Position numbers and translations under genes: made by a program. From NCBI RefSeq assembly GCF_042649045.1, contig NZ_JBHSEF010000026.1, forward strand, positions 124,001 to 188,000: a stretch of 64,000 bases of DNA. The letters run 5' to 3'. The notes under the pieces were generated by a model. It was not told the origin of the DNA. It worked only from the letters and a program-made list of their open reading frames with translations, and did no database searches. Positions 1 to 9,048 of this stretch are shown here, in pieces (within the stretch, counting starts at the first letter, position 1; every line of letters starts with the position of its first letter). The stretch comes from Chryseomicrobium palamuruense (lineage in GTDB: Bacteria; Bacillota; Bacilli; Bacillales_A; Planococcaceae).

Positions 1-2
1 AA

Positions 3-893
3 GAACGTAACTGGAAAATTAGTGAATATGGCGTCGAAAAAGAGAATGGGGCAGTGACGACGTATACGTCTGAAACAGAATTTTATGCAGATTTCGACTT
101 ACCCTTCATCCCGCCTGCAGTACGTGAAACAGGACAAGAGCTTGACCGACTTGATGAACTCGAGGGTCTTGTTCAACTTGAGGATATCATCTCAGACCTA
201 CACATGCATACGACATGGTCGGATGGCGCACATTCTCTAGAAGAGATGATTGAAGGATGTATCGCGAAAAACTATCAACTGATGGTCATCACGGATCACT
301 CACGCTATCTGCGAGTGGCTAATGGGTTAACACCAGAACGTCTACGTGAGCAGAATCAGAAAATCAAAGAGCTTCAGAAGCAGTATCCGGACATTCATAT
401 TTTGTCTGGTACAGAGATGGATATCTTACCGGATGGATCACTCGATTTCGATGATGACCTACTTGCAGAACTGGATTTTGTAATTGCTTCGATTCATTCC
501 AGTTTCTCACAGCCACAAGAAAAGATTATGGAACGACTCTATGCAGCCGTTTCGAATCCACATGTCGATATGATAGCGCATCCTACGGGGCGCATCGTAG
601 GTGAACGCAATGGCTACGACCCAGATGTAGAGCAACTTCTTCAGTGGGCTAAAGAATTTGATAAGATTGTCGAATTAAACGCCAACCCGTACCGCTTAGA
701 TCTTGCGGTCAATTGGTTAGAACGCGCACAAGAACTCGGTGTAAAAGTGGCTATCAATACCGATGCCCATCATCTGGATCACCTGCGCTTTATGGATGTG
801 GGTGTTCGTCACGCACAAAAAGCGTGGCTGAAAAAAGATACGATCGTCAACACATGGGAACCGAAGAAGTTCCTTGAGACTTTACAAAAGTAA
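3..893 (+). CDS. polX: DNA polymerase/3'-5' exonuclease PolX, C-terminal part (5' truncated by window edge)
   Basis: The frame is open from the window edge to the stop at 891-893, so only the last ~296 residues are present. They hold the PHP (polymerase and histidinol phosphatase) domain, beginning with SDLHMHTTWSDG, followed by VITDHS, IHSSF, MIAHPTGR and INTDAHH. These His/Asp clusters bind the metals of the PHP phosphoesterase site, which gives bacterial PolX its 3'-5' exonuclease and AP-endonuclease activities in base excision repair. The family is about 570 residues, so the polymerase palm and fingers lie upstream. The next gene, mutS2, follows after 12 bases, as in Bacillus subtilis, and the two are probably cotranscribed. 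An in-frame GTG at 54 is not the real start. Confidence 0.93.
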   Translation, partial: ERNWKISEYGVEKENGAVTTYTSETEFYADFDLPFIPPAVRETGQELDRLDELEGLVQLEDIISDLHMHTTWSDGAHSLEEMIEGCIAKNYQLMVITDHSRYLRVANGLTPERLREQNQKIKELQKQYPDIHILSGTEMDILPDGSLDFDDDLLAELDFVIASIHSSFSQPQEKIMERLYAAVSNPHVDMIAHPTGRIVGERNGYDPDVEQLLQWAKEFDKIVELNANPYRLDLAVNWLERAQELGVKVAINTDAHHLDHLRFMDVGVRHAQKAWLKKDTIVNTWEPKKFLETLQK

Positions 894-905
894 GGAGGCG
901 CCCGC

Positions 906-3272
906 ATGATTGCTGCAAAAGCGCTGAAAACATTAGAATATCCAAAAATAATTGAACAACTAAAAACGTATACAACATCATCTGTTGGAAAATCGATGAT
1001 TGAAGAACTGACGCCATCGACGTCGTTAGAACAAGTTCAGAAGTGGACAGATGAAACCGACGAAGCACTCTCCGTTCTTCGCGTGAAGGGGAATGTACCT
1101 CTTGGTGGGCTATTTGATGTACGTCCCCATGCGAAACGCGCGCAAATCGGCGGCGTGTTAAGTGCGATGGAGCTGATGGAAATTGCATCGACGATTCGTG
1201 CAAGTAAAATTATCCGCCGTTTTATGGAAGAAGTGAACGAATCGGAAGACTTTCCAGTGGTGAACTTGTATGACTACACGGAATCGCTTCCGGTTCTGAC
1301 GGAGCTGGAACATGAGATCAATCACTGCATCGACGAGAACGGGGTCGTCCTTGATTCGGCGAGTCAAACATTACGTTCCATTCGTTCGCAACTTCGTACA
1401 GCCGTCCAGCGAATTCGTGAAAAATTGGAGAGCTATACCCGTGGTCAAAATGCAGCAAAAATGCTGTCCGATTCAATCGTAACGATTCGAAATGACCGCT
1501 ACGTGATTCCTGTGAAGTCGGAATACCGTAGCCATTACGGCGGGATCGTCCATGACCAGTCGTCATCCGGTCAAACGCTGTTCATTGAACCGAATGCCGT
1601 TGTCCAGTTAAACAATGATGCTCGTGCCCTTCGTGTGAAAGAACAAGAAGAAATTGAGCGGATTCTAAAAGAACTGACACTTCAAGTTGAAGCCATCGCA
1701 CCGGATTTGTTCCATCTTGTGAAAACAATGGCGAAACTCGATGCGATCTTTGCCAAAGCAAAGTACGGTACGGCGGAAGCATGTACACGTCCGGAAATCA
1801 ATACAGATGGGCGTATCCGACTTATTAAAGCGCGTCATCCTCTCCTGTCTAAGGATGAAGCGGTCGCGAACACGATTGAATTCGGGGACCCTCATACCGC
1901 AGTCGTGATTACAGGACCGAATACAGGAGGAAAAACCGTTACACTGAAAACGGTTGGACTCTGTACACTCATGGCCCAAAGTGGGATTCCAATTCCTGCA
2001 CTCGATGGTTCTGAAGTGGCACTCTTTGAATCCGTGTATGCAGATATTGGAGATGAGCAATCGATTGAGCAAAGCTTGAGTACGTTTTCCTCTCATATGG
2101 TGAACATCGTCGATATTTTAAAGAAATTTGATGAGCACTCCCTTGTCTTATTTGATGAGCTTGGTGCTGGAACGGATCCACAAGAAGGAGCAGCACTTGC
2201 CATCTCCATCTTGGATGAAGTTCATGGACGTGGAGCACGCGTGATGGCAACCACTCATTATCCGGAATTAAAAGCATACGGCTATAACCGTCCGGGTGTC
2301 ATCAATGCAAGTGTGGAGTTCGATGTAGAGACACTCAGCCCGACGTATAAACTTCTACTAGGAGTCCCAGGACGAAGCAATGCGTTCGAAATTTCAAAGC
2401 GCCTTGGCCTGCCAGGACACATTATTTCTCATGCGGAAAGCTTTACAGGTACTGACCGCAGTGAAGTCGATACAATGATAGCTTCTTTAGAAGAAAGTCG
2501 TAAACAAGCTGAGCAGGACGCGATGGAAACCGCGCGTGTGCTCGAAGAATCCGAACAACTGAAAAAAGAACTCGCTGAACGATTAGCAGCATATGACCAA
2601 AAGAAAGAACAACTTGAACAAAAAGCAAAAGATAAAGCGAAAAAAATAGTGGAAGACGCAAGGCGTGAATCAGAGTCTGTGATTGCTGAACTTCGCCAAC
2701 TGCAAAAGCAAGCAGCTGTCGGCGTGAAAGAACACGAACTGATTGATGCTCGAAAACGACTCAAGGATGCACTTCCTTCAAATCCGGTACTGAAGAAAGA
2801 GAAACAAAAGAAGCAGCGTGCGCAAAACCTTCAAGTGGGGGACGAGGTCAAAGTTCTCTCTTTCGGTCAAAAAGGTGTACTGCTTGAGAAAGTTTCCAAA
2901 TCCGAATGGGCTGTCCAGATTGGTGTCCTAAAAATGAAGCTACCAGAAAGTGATTTAGAATTTGTGAAACCGGAAAAAGAAAAACAAATGGTTTCTGTGA
3001 ACAATGTAGCAGGTCGTTCAGCGGGTGGAGTAAAGCTTGAGCTTGACCTTCGCGGTGAACGCTACGAGGATGCGCTCATCCGTACAGAGAAATATTTAGA
3101 TGACGCTGTTCTAGCGAACTATCCACGTGTCAATATTATTCACGGAAAAGGCACGGGTGCTCTTCGTCAAGGAATACAGTCGCTGTTGAAAAAAGACCGC
3201 CGCGTCAAGAGCTACCGATTTGGTGAAGCCGGCGAAGGTGGGTACGGAGTGACCGTGGTCGAATTAAAGTAA
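906..3272 (+). CDS. mutS2: Endonuclease MutS2
   Basis: The 788-residue protein is a full-length MutS2, a MutS paralogue that lacks the mismatch-recognition domain. The core and clamp helices come first, then the ATPase with Walker A GPNTGGKT near residue 337 and Walker B LVLFDELGAGTDPQEG near 415. A long charged coiled coil follows (about 520-640), then a KOW-like segment (DEVKVLSFGQKGVL). The C-terminal Smr nuclease domain has LDLRGERYEDA near 711 and IHGKGTGALR. The family suppresses homologous recombination and, in Bacillus, also acts on collided ribosomes. The ATG is preceded by AAGGAGG at 893-899. It lies directly downstream of polX. Confidence 0.96.
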   Translation: MIAAKALKTLEYPKIIEQLKTYTTSSVGKSMIEELTPSTSLEQVQKWTDETDEALSVLRVKGNVPLGGLFDVRPHAKRAQIGGVLSAMELMEIASTIRASKIIRRFMEEVNESEDFPVVNLYDYTESLPVLTELEHEINHCIDENGVVLDSASQTLRSIRSQLRTAVQRIREKLESYTRGQNAAKMLSDSIVTIRNDRYVIPVKSEYRSHYGGIVHDQSSSGQTLFIEPNAVVQLNNDARALRVKEQEEIERILKELTLQVEAIAPDLFHLVKTMAKLDAIFAKAKYGTAEACTRPEINTDGRIRLIKARHPLLSKDEAVANTIEFGDPHTAVVITGPNTGGKTVTLKTVGLCTLMAQSGIPIPALDGSEVALFESVYADIGDEQSIEQSLSTFSSHMVNIVDILKKFDEHSLVLFDELGAGTDPQEGAALAISILDEVHGRGARVMATTHYPELKAYGYNRPGVINASVEFDVETLSPTYKLLLGVPGRSNAFEISKRLGLPGHIISHAESFTGTDRSEVDTMIASLEESRKQAEQDAMETARVLEESEQLKKELAERLAAYDQKKEQLEQKAKDKAKKIVEDARRESESVIAELRQLQKQAAVGVKEHELIDARKRLKDALPSNPVLKKEKQKKQRAQNLQVGDEVKVLSFGQKGVLLEKVSKSEWAVQIGVLKMKLPESDLEFVKPEKEKQMVSVNNVAGRSAGGVKLELDLRGERYEDALIRTEKYLDDAVLANYPRVNIIHGKGTGALRQGIQSLLKKDRRVKSYRFGEAGEGGYGVTVVELK

Positions 3273-3358
3273 CGGAATTATGAAACCTCTTAAGAACTAA
3301 GCCGTATAGGGTACAATAATGAATGAAAATATAGGGTTTCGGGAAGAGGGGAAATGTA

Positions 3359-3775
3359 ATGACATTACTTGCATTCTGGTCGCACCCACTTGTGGAATCA
3401 GCGGGTTACTTTAGTGTCGTCATCTTATGTCTGATTGTAGCGATGGTCATCTTTGAACTCGTTACCAAGTATAAAAACTGGGAAGAAATCAAGAAAGGAA
3501 ATATCTCCGTTGCGATGGCCACAGGCGGAAAGATATTTGGGGTAGCCAATATTTTTCGATTTTCAATTGAAAAACACGCCAGTTTTCTTGAGATGATTGG
3601 CTGGGGAACGTTTGGGTTTGCGCTCCTCATCATCGCGTACTGGTTATTTGAGTTTTTGACGCCATCCTTTAACGTTGATCAGGAAATCGAAAACGACAAT
3701 CGTTCCGTCGGGTTGATTTCGTTTGTGCTATCCGTTGGATTGTCCTACGTCATTGGGGCAAGTATTACAAACTAG
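3359..3775 (+). CDS. DUF350 family membrane protein (YshE-like)
   Basis: The 138-residue protein has four predicted membrane helices, roughly at residues 15-35, 50-70, 80-100 and 118-136, joined by short charged loops. It matches the DUF350 family, whose members are small four-helix inner membrane proteins of unknown function; the position after mutS2 matches B. subtilis yshE. A purine-rich ribosome binding site (GAAGAGGGG) precedes the ATG. A likely -10 (TACAAT) lies about 45 bases upstream, so it may have its own promoter. A 26-codon membrane peptide follows after 9 bases. Confidence 0.8.
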   Translation: MTLLAFWSHPLVESAGYFSVVILCLIVAMVIFELVTKYKNWEEIKKGNISVAMATGGKIFGVANIFRFSIEKHASFLEMIGWGTFGFALLIIAYWLFEFLTPSFNVDQEIENDNRSVGLISFVLSVGLSYVIGASITN

Positions 3776-3784
3776 GAGGACAAC

Positions 3785-3865
3785 ATGGAAAAACTAGCAA
3801 AAGTACTGCTGGTTGTCAGCGTTCTATTTATCTTAGTCGGTATCTATTATGTATTTTTACGATGA
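3785..3865 (+). CDS. 26-residue single-pass membrane peptide
   Basis: This small open frame encodes MEKLAKVLLVVSVLFILVGI followed by YYVFLR. The product is one hydrophobic helix with a Lys at each side of the N terminus and a terminal Arg. The ribosome binding site AGGAGGA (3775-3781) overlaps the stop region of the DUF350 gene, and a Rho-independent terminator starts 6 bases after its stop. Translation therefore looks real and coupled to the DUF350 gene. The function is unknown; a small partner of the DUF350 protein is a guess from position only. Confidence 0.6.
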   Translation: MEKLAKVLLVVSVLFILVGIYYVFLR

Positions 3866-3871
3866 CAGAAG

Positions 3872-3903
3872 ACCGCTCTTTGAAGCGGTTTTTGTCATTT
3901 TTT
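3872..3903 (+). terminator. Rho-independent terminator after the DUF350 unit
   Basis: A hairpin with arms ACCGCT/AGCGGT and a 6-base loop is followed by a T-rich tract. It ends the polX-mutS2-DUF350-small peptide unit. Confidence 0.8.
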
Positions 3904-3935
3904 TGATGAAATTATAAAACTTCTGTAGAAATTCA

Positions 3936-3964
3936 TTGAACACCTATTCATTTTTTCATATACT
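3936..3964 (+). promoter_or_regulatory. fadD promoter with overlapping FadR operator
   Basis: The -35 TTGAAC (3936-3941) and -10 TATACT (3959-3964) are separated by 17 bases, a good sigma-A promoter. An imperfect FadR-type operator, TGAACAC-CTAT-TCATTTT (3937-3954), covers the -35 and the spacer. The B. subtilis FadR consensus is TGAATGA-N4-TCATTCA. Binding here would block RNA polymerase, which fits repression of the operon until long-chain acyl-CoA releases the repressor. Confidence 0.65.
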
Positions 3965-4008
3965 AAAGTTAGGAATATTCACGCTATTTGAATGAAGGGG
4001 GTAATGAA

Positions 4009-5703
4009 ATGACAGAAAAAGTTTGGCTCAAGCACTACCCAGAACAAATTCCTCAAACATTGATGTATGAATCTGTGCCTATTCAAGAGTTTTTGACGAG
4101 GTCGGCAAAGAAGTATCCTGAGAATACGGCGATTCATTTCATGGGGAAAGAAATGAATTATGAGGAGCTCTATGAATCGTCCCTCAAGTTTGCAAACTAT
4201 TTGAAGACACTGGGTATTGAAAAAGGGGACCGAGTGGCGATTATGCTTCCGAACTGTCCACAAGGTGTCATAGCGTATTACGGAATTTTGTATGCGGGAG
4301 GCGTAGTGGTTCAGACGAATCCTCTCTATACGGAACGTGAAGCTCAGTATCAATTGAAAGATTCAGGCGCAAAAGCGATCATCACGCTAGACATTCTCTA
4401 TCCACGCATTTCGAAAATCATGAATGAGACCGATTTAGAAAATCTCATTATTACAGGAATCAAAGATTATCTACCATTCCCCAAAAATTTAGTGTATCCA
4501 TTCATTCAGAAAAAGCAGTACGGCTTCTCTGTGAAAGTCGAACACCGCGGGGCAAATCATTTATTTACAGAAGTGATAAAGGTTGCAAAAGCGGAACCGA
4601 TTAACGTAGAAATAGATGCAGATCACGATTTAGCAATGCTTCAATATACCGGTGGAACGACTGGATTCCCTAAAGGGGTTATGTTAACGCATAAGAACTT
4701 AGTATCCAACGTGACAATGTGTAAAAATTGGCTCTACGAATGCAAAGACGGTCAGGAACGCGTTTTAGGAATTCTCCCATTCTTTCATGTATACGGCATG
4801 ACGACGGTCCTTGTGTTGTCGGTGATGCAAGGAAATACAATGATCTTGCTTCCGAAATTCGATGTTGAAACCGCTCTCAAAACAATTGATAAACAAAAAC
4901 CAACGTTATTCCCAGGTGCGCCAACAATTTACATCGGTATTCTGAACTCACCTAATTTAGAAAAATACGATCTTTCTTCTATTAATGCATGTATTAGTGG
5001 ATCCGCTGCTCTACCGGTCGAAATCCAAGAGAAATTTGAACGGGTGACGGGTGGACGATTAGTGGAAGGGTATGGATTAACGGAAACATCGCCTGTTACG
5101 CATGCGAATTTAATTTACACAGACAAGCGTGTGAAAGGGTCAATTGGAATTCCATGGCCAGATACAGAATCAGCTGTATTCCAGATGGATTCCACAGAAC
5201 CACTTCCGGTCGGAGAAGTTGGAGAGATTGCCGTGCGTGGCCCACAAGTGATGCAAGGCTACTGGAACCGCCCAGAAGAAACAGCTATGACGATTCGCAA
5301 TGGGTGGTTGCTAACAGGTGACCTTGGTTATATGGATGAAGATGGATACTTCTATGTGGTGGATCGTAAAAAAGATATGGTCATCGCAGGTGGTTTCAAT
5401 ATCTATCCACGAGAAATAGAAGAAGTGCTTTATGAACACGAAGCGATTCAAGAGTGTGTCGTTGCAGGAATTCCAGACCCCTACCGCGGAGAAACGGTGA
5501 AGGCCTATATCGTGCTGAAAGAAGGACACCATGTAACGGAAGAGGATTTGGATACGTATTGCCGGACGAAACTTGCGGCATTTAAAGTTCCGCGGTTCTA
5601 TGAGTTCCGTGATGAACTACCGAAGACAGCGGTTGGAAAGATTCTTCGTCGTACGTTGATTGAAGAAGAGAAAGAAAAATTAAAACAAGTACAAACAAGT
5701 TGA
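4009..5703 (+). CDS. fadD: Long-chain-fatty-acid--CoA ligase
   Basis: The product is a 564-residue AMP-forming acyl-CoA synthetase (LcfA/FadD), which activates long-chain fatty acids with ATP and CoA at the membrane for beta-oxidation. The AMP-binding motif YTGGTTGFPKGVMLTHKN is near residue 210, GYGLTETSP near 352, and the C-terminal lid has GWLLTGDLGYMDEDGYFYVV and the catalytic-lysine region PKTAVGKILRR. The start was placed at ATG 4009 because AAGGGGG (3995-4001) is correctly spaced; a TTG at 3988 would lie inside or before that site. It is the first gene of a fadD-fadR-fadB-etfB-etfA operon under FadR control. Confidence 0.94.
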   Translation: MTEKVWLKHYPEQIPQTLMYESVPIQEFLTRSAKKYPENTAIHFMGKEMNYEELYESSLKFANYLKTLGIEKGDRVAIMLPNCPQGVIAYYGILYAGGVVVQTNPLYTEREAQYQLKDSGAKAIITLDILYPRISKIMNETDLENLIITGIKDYLPFPKNLVYPFIQKKQYGFSVKVEHRGANHLFTEVIKVAKAEPINVEIDADHDLAMLQYTGGTTGFPKGVMLTHKNLVSNVTMCKNWLYECKDGQERVLGILPFFHVYGMTTVLVLSVMQGNTMILLPKFDVETALKTIDKQKPTLFPGAPTIYIGILNSPNLEKYDLSSINACISGSAALPVEIQEKFERVTGGRLVEGYGLTETSPVTHANLIYTDKRVKGSIGIPWPDTESAVFQMDSTEPLPVGEVGEIAVRGPQVMQGYWNRPEETAMTIRNGWLLTGDLGYMDEDGYFYVVDRKKDMVIAGGFNIYPREIEEVLYEHEAIQECVVAGIPDPYRGETVKAYIVLKEGHHVTEEDLDTYCRTKLAAFKVPRFYEFRDELPKTAVGKILRRTLIEEEKEKLKQVQTS

Positions 5704-5753
5704 CATTTAAAAAAAATCATACTACTATAAAAATATGAATGAATCATCATTCA
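5700..5753 (+). promoter_or_regulatory. fadR promoter with perfect FadR operator
   Basis: The -35 TTGACA (5700-5705) overlaps the fadD stop codon and lies 17 bases before the -10 TACTAT (5723-5728). Immediately downstream is an exact FadR operator, TGAATGA-ATCA-TCATTCA (5736-5753). This arrangement predicts negative autoregulation of fadR plus a second, internal entry point for fadB-etfB-etfA transcription. Confidence 0.8.
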
Positions 5754-5778
5754 TATTTTTATTTTTGGGGTTGAGCAG

Positions 5779-6360
5779 ATGAAAAAAGAAAAACCTAAAT
5801 ACCGACAAATCATTGATGCAGCAATACTTGTGATTGCCGAGAACGGGTATCACCAATCCCAAGTCTCCAAAATCGCGAAGCAAGCGGGCGTAGCAGACGG
5901 GACCATCTATTTGTATTTTAAAAACAAAGAAGATATTTTAATCTCTGTTTTCGATGAAAAGATGGAGATGTTTGCAGATCGACTAAAGGAAATAATCGAT
6001 GAACCGATCAGTGCTTCTGAGAAATTATATAAAATGGTGGAAAATCATTTTATGGTGCTATCGAATGATCGTAATCTAGCCACGGTGACGCAACTAGAAC
6101 TCCGTCAATCTAATCTTGCCTTGCGTTTGCGAATCAATGCCGTACTTAAAAATTATCTTGTTCTCTTAGATACGATTTTAAAGGAAGGTATTGATAAGGG
6201 AGAATTCGATAAAAATATGGACATTCGTTTAGCTAGACAAATGGTTTTTGGTACAATCGATGAAACGACCACCACATGGGTGATGAACGAATACAAATAT
6301 GACCTGGTGGCAAATGCACCTAAAGTGCATCGGTTGTTGTTAAATGCATTAAAAGCTTAG
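5779..6360 (+). CDS. fadR: TetR-family fatty acid degradation repressor FadR
   Basis: The 193-residue protein has an N-terminal TetR helix-turn-helix, with QVSKIAKQAGVADGTIYLYF around residues 25-45, and a C-terminal ligand and dimerisation domain. Length and position between fadD and fadB match B. subtilis FadR (YsiA), which represses beta-oxidation genes and is released by long-chain acyl-CoA. A perfect operator stands 26 bases upstream of its start, and other matches occur before fadD and before the thioesterase gene at 17645. The ATG follows a short G-rich region (TTGGGGTTGAG). Confidence 0.92.
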   Translation: MKKEKPKYRQIIDAAILVIAENGYHQSQVSKIAKQAGVADGTIYLYFKNKEDILISVFDEKMEMFADRLKEIIDEPISASEKLYKMVENHFMVLSNDRNLATVTQLELRQSNLALRLRINAVLKNYLVLLDTILKEGIDKGEFDKNMDIRLARQMVFGTIDETTTTWVMNEYKYDLVANAPKVHRLLLNALKA

Positions 6361-6377
6361 CAAAGGGATGTGATACA

Positions 6378-7151
6378 GTGGAGTTTTTATCATGGGAAAC
6401 AAAGGACTACGTAACAACAGTTACCATCAATCGTCCACCGGCCAATGCATTATCACGTGGTTTGATTTTAGAAATCAATGAACTGTTACATCAAGTCGAG
6501 TCTGATGACAATGTTCGCGTCATCGTGTTAAAAGGGGAAGGACGATTCTTTTCAGCTGGTGCTGATATAAAAGAGTTCACATCGATTACAAGTGGCGAAG
6601 AGTTCTCAGATCTTGCGAAGAATGGCCAAGATATTTTCGAGCGTGTCGAGACATTTTCAAAACCAGTAATTGCAGCGATTCATGGGGCAGCACTTGGTGG
6701 AGGACTTGAGCTTGCAATGAGCTGTCATATGCGAATCGTGACAGAAAATGCGAAACTTGGACTTCCGGAACTTCAACTTGGTTTAATACCTGGATTTGCA
6801 GGTACACAGCGTCTTCCGCGTTATGTAGGTCTTGCAAAAGCGACAGAAATGCTGTTGACGAGTGATCCCATTACAGGGAAACAAGCAGCTGAATTTGGAC
6901 TTGCTAATCATGCCGTGGCAGAAGAAGACCTAGAATCATTTGTTCAAGAACTTGCTTCGAAAACGGCGCAGAAGAGTCCGGTTGCTGTGAAATTTGCTCT
7001 TAAAATGCTTCAATATGTGAAACACGAGCAGTACCATAAAGGTGTAGAAGCAGAAGCACAATCTTTTGGAACCGTTTTCGTATCCGAAGACGCGAAAGAA
7101 GGAATCTCTGCATTCTTAGAAAAACGCCAACCAGTTTTCAAAGGGAAATAA
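6378..7151 (+). CDS. fadB: Enoyl-CoA hydratase
   Basis: The 257-residue crotonase-family protein hydrates trans-2-enoyl-CoA in beta-oxidation. The oxyanion-hole segments are visible as FFSAGADIKEF near residue 58 and AALGGGLELAMSC near 100. The two catalytic glutamates of the family fall in LELAM and in KLGLPELQLGLIPG. The start is GTG 6378 after AAAGGGATG. In B. subtilis the fadB between fadR and etfB is a short monofunctional hydratase of this type, not the large E. coli multienzyme. Confidence 0.9.
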   Translation: MEFLSWETKDYVTTVTINRPPANALSRGLILEINELLHQVESDDNVRVIVLKGEGRFFSAGADIKEFTSITSGEEFSDLAKNGQDIFERVETFSKPVIAAIHGAALGGGLELAMSCHMRIVTENAKLGLPELQLGLIPGFAGTQRLPRYVGLAKATEMLLTSDPITGKQAAEFGLANHAVAEEDLESFVQELASKTAQKSPVAVKFALKMLQYVKHEQYHKGVEAEAQSFGTVFVSEDAKEGISAFLEKRQPVFKGK

Positions 7152-7169
7152 CTATTTGGAGGGAAACTC

Positions 7170-7940
7170 ATGAACATTTACGTATTAGTTAAACGTACAT
7201 TTGATACAGAAGAAAAAATCGTCGTTTCTGGCGGACATATCCAAGAAGATGGTGCAGAATTTATCATTAATCCATACGACGAGTATGCAATTGAAGAAGC
7301 GATTCAAGTTCGTGATGCACATGGCGGAGAAGTAACAGTTGTCACAATGGGCGACGAAGAAGCAGAGAAACAACTGCGTACAGCACTTGCAATGGGCGCT
7401 GACAGAGCAGTGTTGATTAATACAGAAGATGTAGAAGACCTGGATCAGTTCAGTGCCGCACACATTTTAGCTGAATTCTTAAAAGATAAAGACGCGGACT
7501 TGATCTTAGCTGGAAACGTAGCGATTGATGGCGGTTCTGGCCAAGTAGGACCACGTGTTGCTGAACTTTTAGGGATTAACTATGTGACGACGATCACGCA
7601 CCTTGATATCAACGGTGAAACAGTTTCAATTAAACGTGACGTTGAAGGGGATACAGAAGAATTAGAAACAAAGCTACCACTCCTAGTAACAGCTCAACAA
7701 GGGTTGAACGAACCACGCTACCCATCTCTACCAGGCATCATGAAGGCGAAGAAAAAGCCTCTTGAAGAAATCGAGCTGGATGATCTAGATATCGATGAAG
7801 ACGATGTTGAAGCGAAGACAGAAACAATTGAAATCTATCTTCCTCCGAAAAAAGAAGCTGGAAAAGTGTTACAAGGCGATCTTCAAGACCAAGTAAAAGA
7901 ACTTGTCCAACTACTACGTTCAGAAGCGAAAGTCATTTAA
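7170..7940 (+). CDS. etfB: Electron transfer flavoprotein, beta subunit
   Basis: The 256-residue EtfB carries the AMP-binding beta-subunit fold with NIYVLVKRTFDTEEKI at the N terminus, the ALAMGADRAVLI segment and LLVTAQQGLNEPRYPSLPGI. It pairs with EtfA to accept electrons from acyl-CoA dehydrogenases and pass them on to the quinone pool. It has a strong ribosome binding site (GGAGGG) and is followed after 34 bases by etfA in the same operon. An acidic stretch around residues 205-220 (LDDLDIDEDDVE) is unremarkable. Confidence 0.94.
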   Translation: MNIYVLVKRTFDTEEKIVVSGGHIQEDGAEFIINPYDEYAIEEAIQVRDAHGGEVTVVTMGDEEAEKQLRTALAMGADRAVLINTEDVEDLDQFSAAHILAEFLKDKDADLILAGNVAIDGGSGQVGPRVAELLGINYVTTITHLDINGETVSIKRDVEGDTEELETKLPLLVTAQQGLNEPRYPSLPGIMKAKKKPLEEIELDDLDIDEDDVEAKTETIEIYLPPKKEAGKVLQGDLQDQVKELVQLLRSEAKVI

Positions 7941-7974
7941 ACTCTTACCAACAGGAATGAAGGAGGAACATAGA

Positions 7975-8949
7975 ATGTCGAACAAAGTTTTAGTATTAGC
8001 AGAATCTCGTGAAGGTGCGTTACGTAACGTATCGTTTGAAGCGATTGCAGCAGGTAAGAAAATTGCAGGAGGCGGAGAGGTCACTGCCGTGTTACTTGGC
8101 GATTCCGTTCAAGGTCTACCAACTGAACTTGGTGCGTATGGAGCAGACCGTGTCATTACGGTTGAACATCCCCACTTAAAACAATATACGTCGGATGGAT
8201 ATGGTCAAGCATTATTGGCGGTAATCGAGCAAGAAAGTCCGAACGCAATTGTTTTTGGACACACAGCTCTAGGTAAAGATCTATCACCTAAAATTGCTGC
8301 TAAACTACAAGTAGGTTTAGTGTCTGACGTGACAGACATTAAAGGCGAAGGGGAAGACGCAGTCTTCGTCCGTCCAATCTACTCTGGAAAAGCGTTTGAA
8401 AAAGTGAAGATTAAAGATGAATTGAAATTTGTAACGATTCGTCCAAATAACATTGCGCCACTTGCAAGAGAAGAAGGAAAATCAGCAGATGTGAGCTCGC
8501 TTTCTATAGATATCACAAACCTTCGTACAATCATCAAAGAAGTCGTTCGTAAATCAACTGACGGCGTCGATCTATCTGAAGCGAAAGTAGTTGTAGCTGG
8601 TGGACGTGGTGTGAAGAGTGCGGACGGTTTCGGGCCATTAAAAGAACTGGCTGACTTACTTGGAGGAGCAGTGGGCGCTTCACGTGGAGCTTGTGACGCG
8701 GACTATGTCGACTACTCATTACAGATTGGTCAAACAGGGAAAGTTGTTACACCTGACCTTTATATTGCAGCAGGTATCTCTGGTGCGATTCAACATTTAG
8801 CAGGTATGTCCAACTCTAAGGTTATTGTTGCCATCAACAAAGACCCAGAAGCGAACATCTTCAAAGTAGCTGATTACGGAATCGTAGGAGACTTATTCGA
8901 AGTCATTCCAATGTTGACAGAAGAATTCAAAGCGGTTATCAATAAATAA
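7975..8949 (+). CDS. etfA: Electron transfer flavoprotein, alpha subunit
   Basis: The 324-residue EtfA has an N-terminal alpha/beta domain and a C-terminal FAD-binding domain, seen as VVAGGRGVKSADGFGPLKEL near residue 204, GASRGACDADYVD, IGQTGKVVTPDLYIAAGIS and VIVAINKDPEANIF. The start at ATG 7975 is fixed by AAGGAGGA (7960-7967). A longer in-frame start at 7903 lies inside etfB and is unlikely. It is the last gene of the fad operon and is followed by a strong terminator. Confidence 0.95.
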   Translation: MSNKVLVLAESREGALRNVSFEAIAAGKKIAGGGEVTAVLLGDSVQGLPTELGAYGADRVITVEHPHLKQYTSDGYGQALLAVIEQESPNAIVFGHTALGKDLSPKIAAKLQVGLVSDVTDIKGEGEDAVFVRPIYSGKAFEKVKIKDELKFVTIRPNNIAPLAREEGKSADVSSLSIDITNLRTIIKEVVRKSTDGVDLSEAKVVVAGGRGVKSADGFGPLKELADLLGGAVGASRGACDADYVDYSLQIGQTGKVVTPDLYIAAGISGAIQHLAGMSNSKVIVAINKDPEANIFKVADYGIVGDLFEVIPMLTEEFKAVINK

Positions 8950-8955
8950 TGATGT

Positions 8956-8985
8956 AACTCGGCTCAATTCAGAGCCGAGTTTTAT
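8956..8985 (+). terminator. Terminator of the fad-etf operon
   Basis: A perfect 10-bp stem, AACTCGGCTC/GAGCCGAGTT, with a 6-base loop is followed by TTATT. Confidence 0.88.
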
Positions 8986-9048
8986 TAGTAGTAGGTTCAG
9001 GTTTTGTTTGTTATAATCACTAGTAGATATTGTAAAGGAGGAATTATG

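Noticed and set aside
2429..2764. 111-codon antisense frame in mutS2
   Set aside because: It is the complement of the Glu/Lys-rich coiled coil, which gives Ser/Phe-rich shadows.
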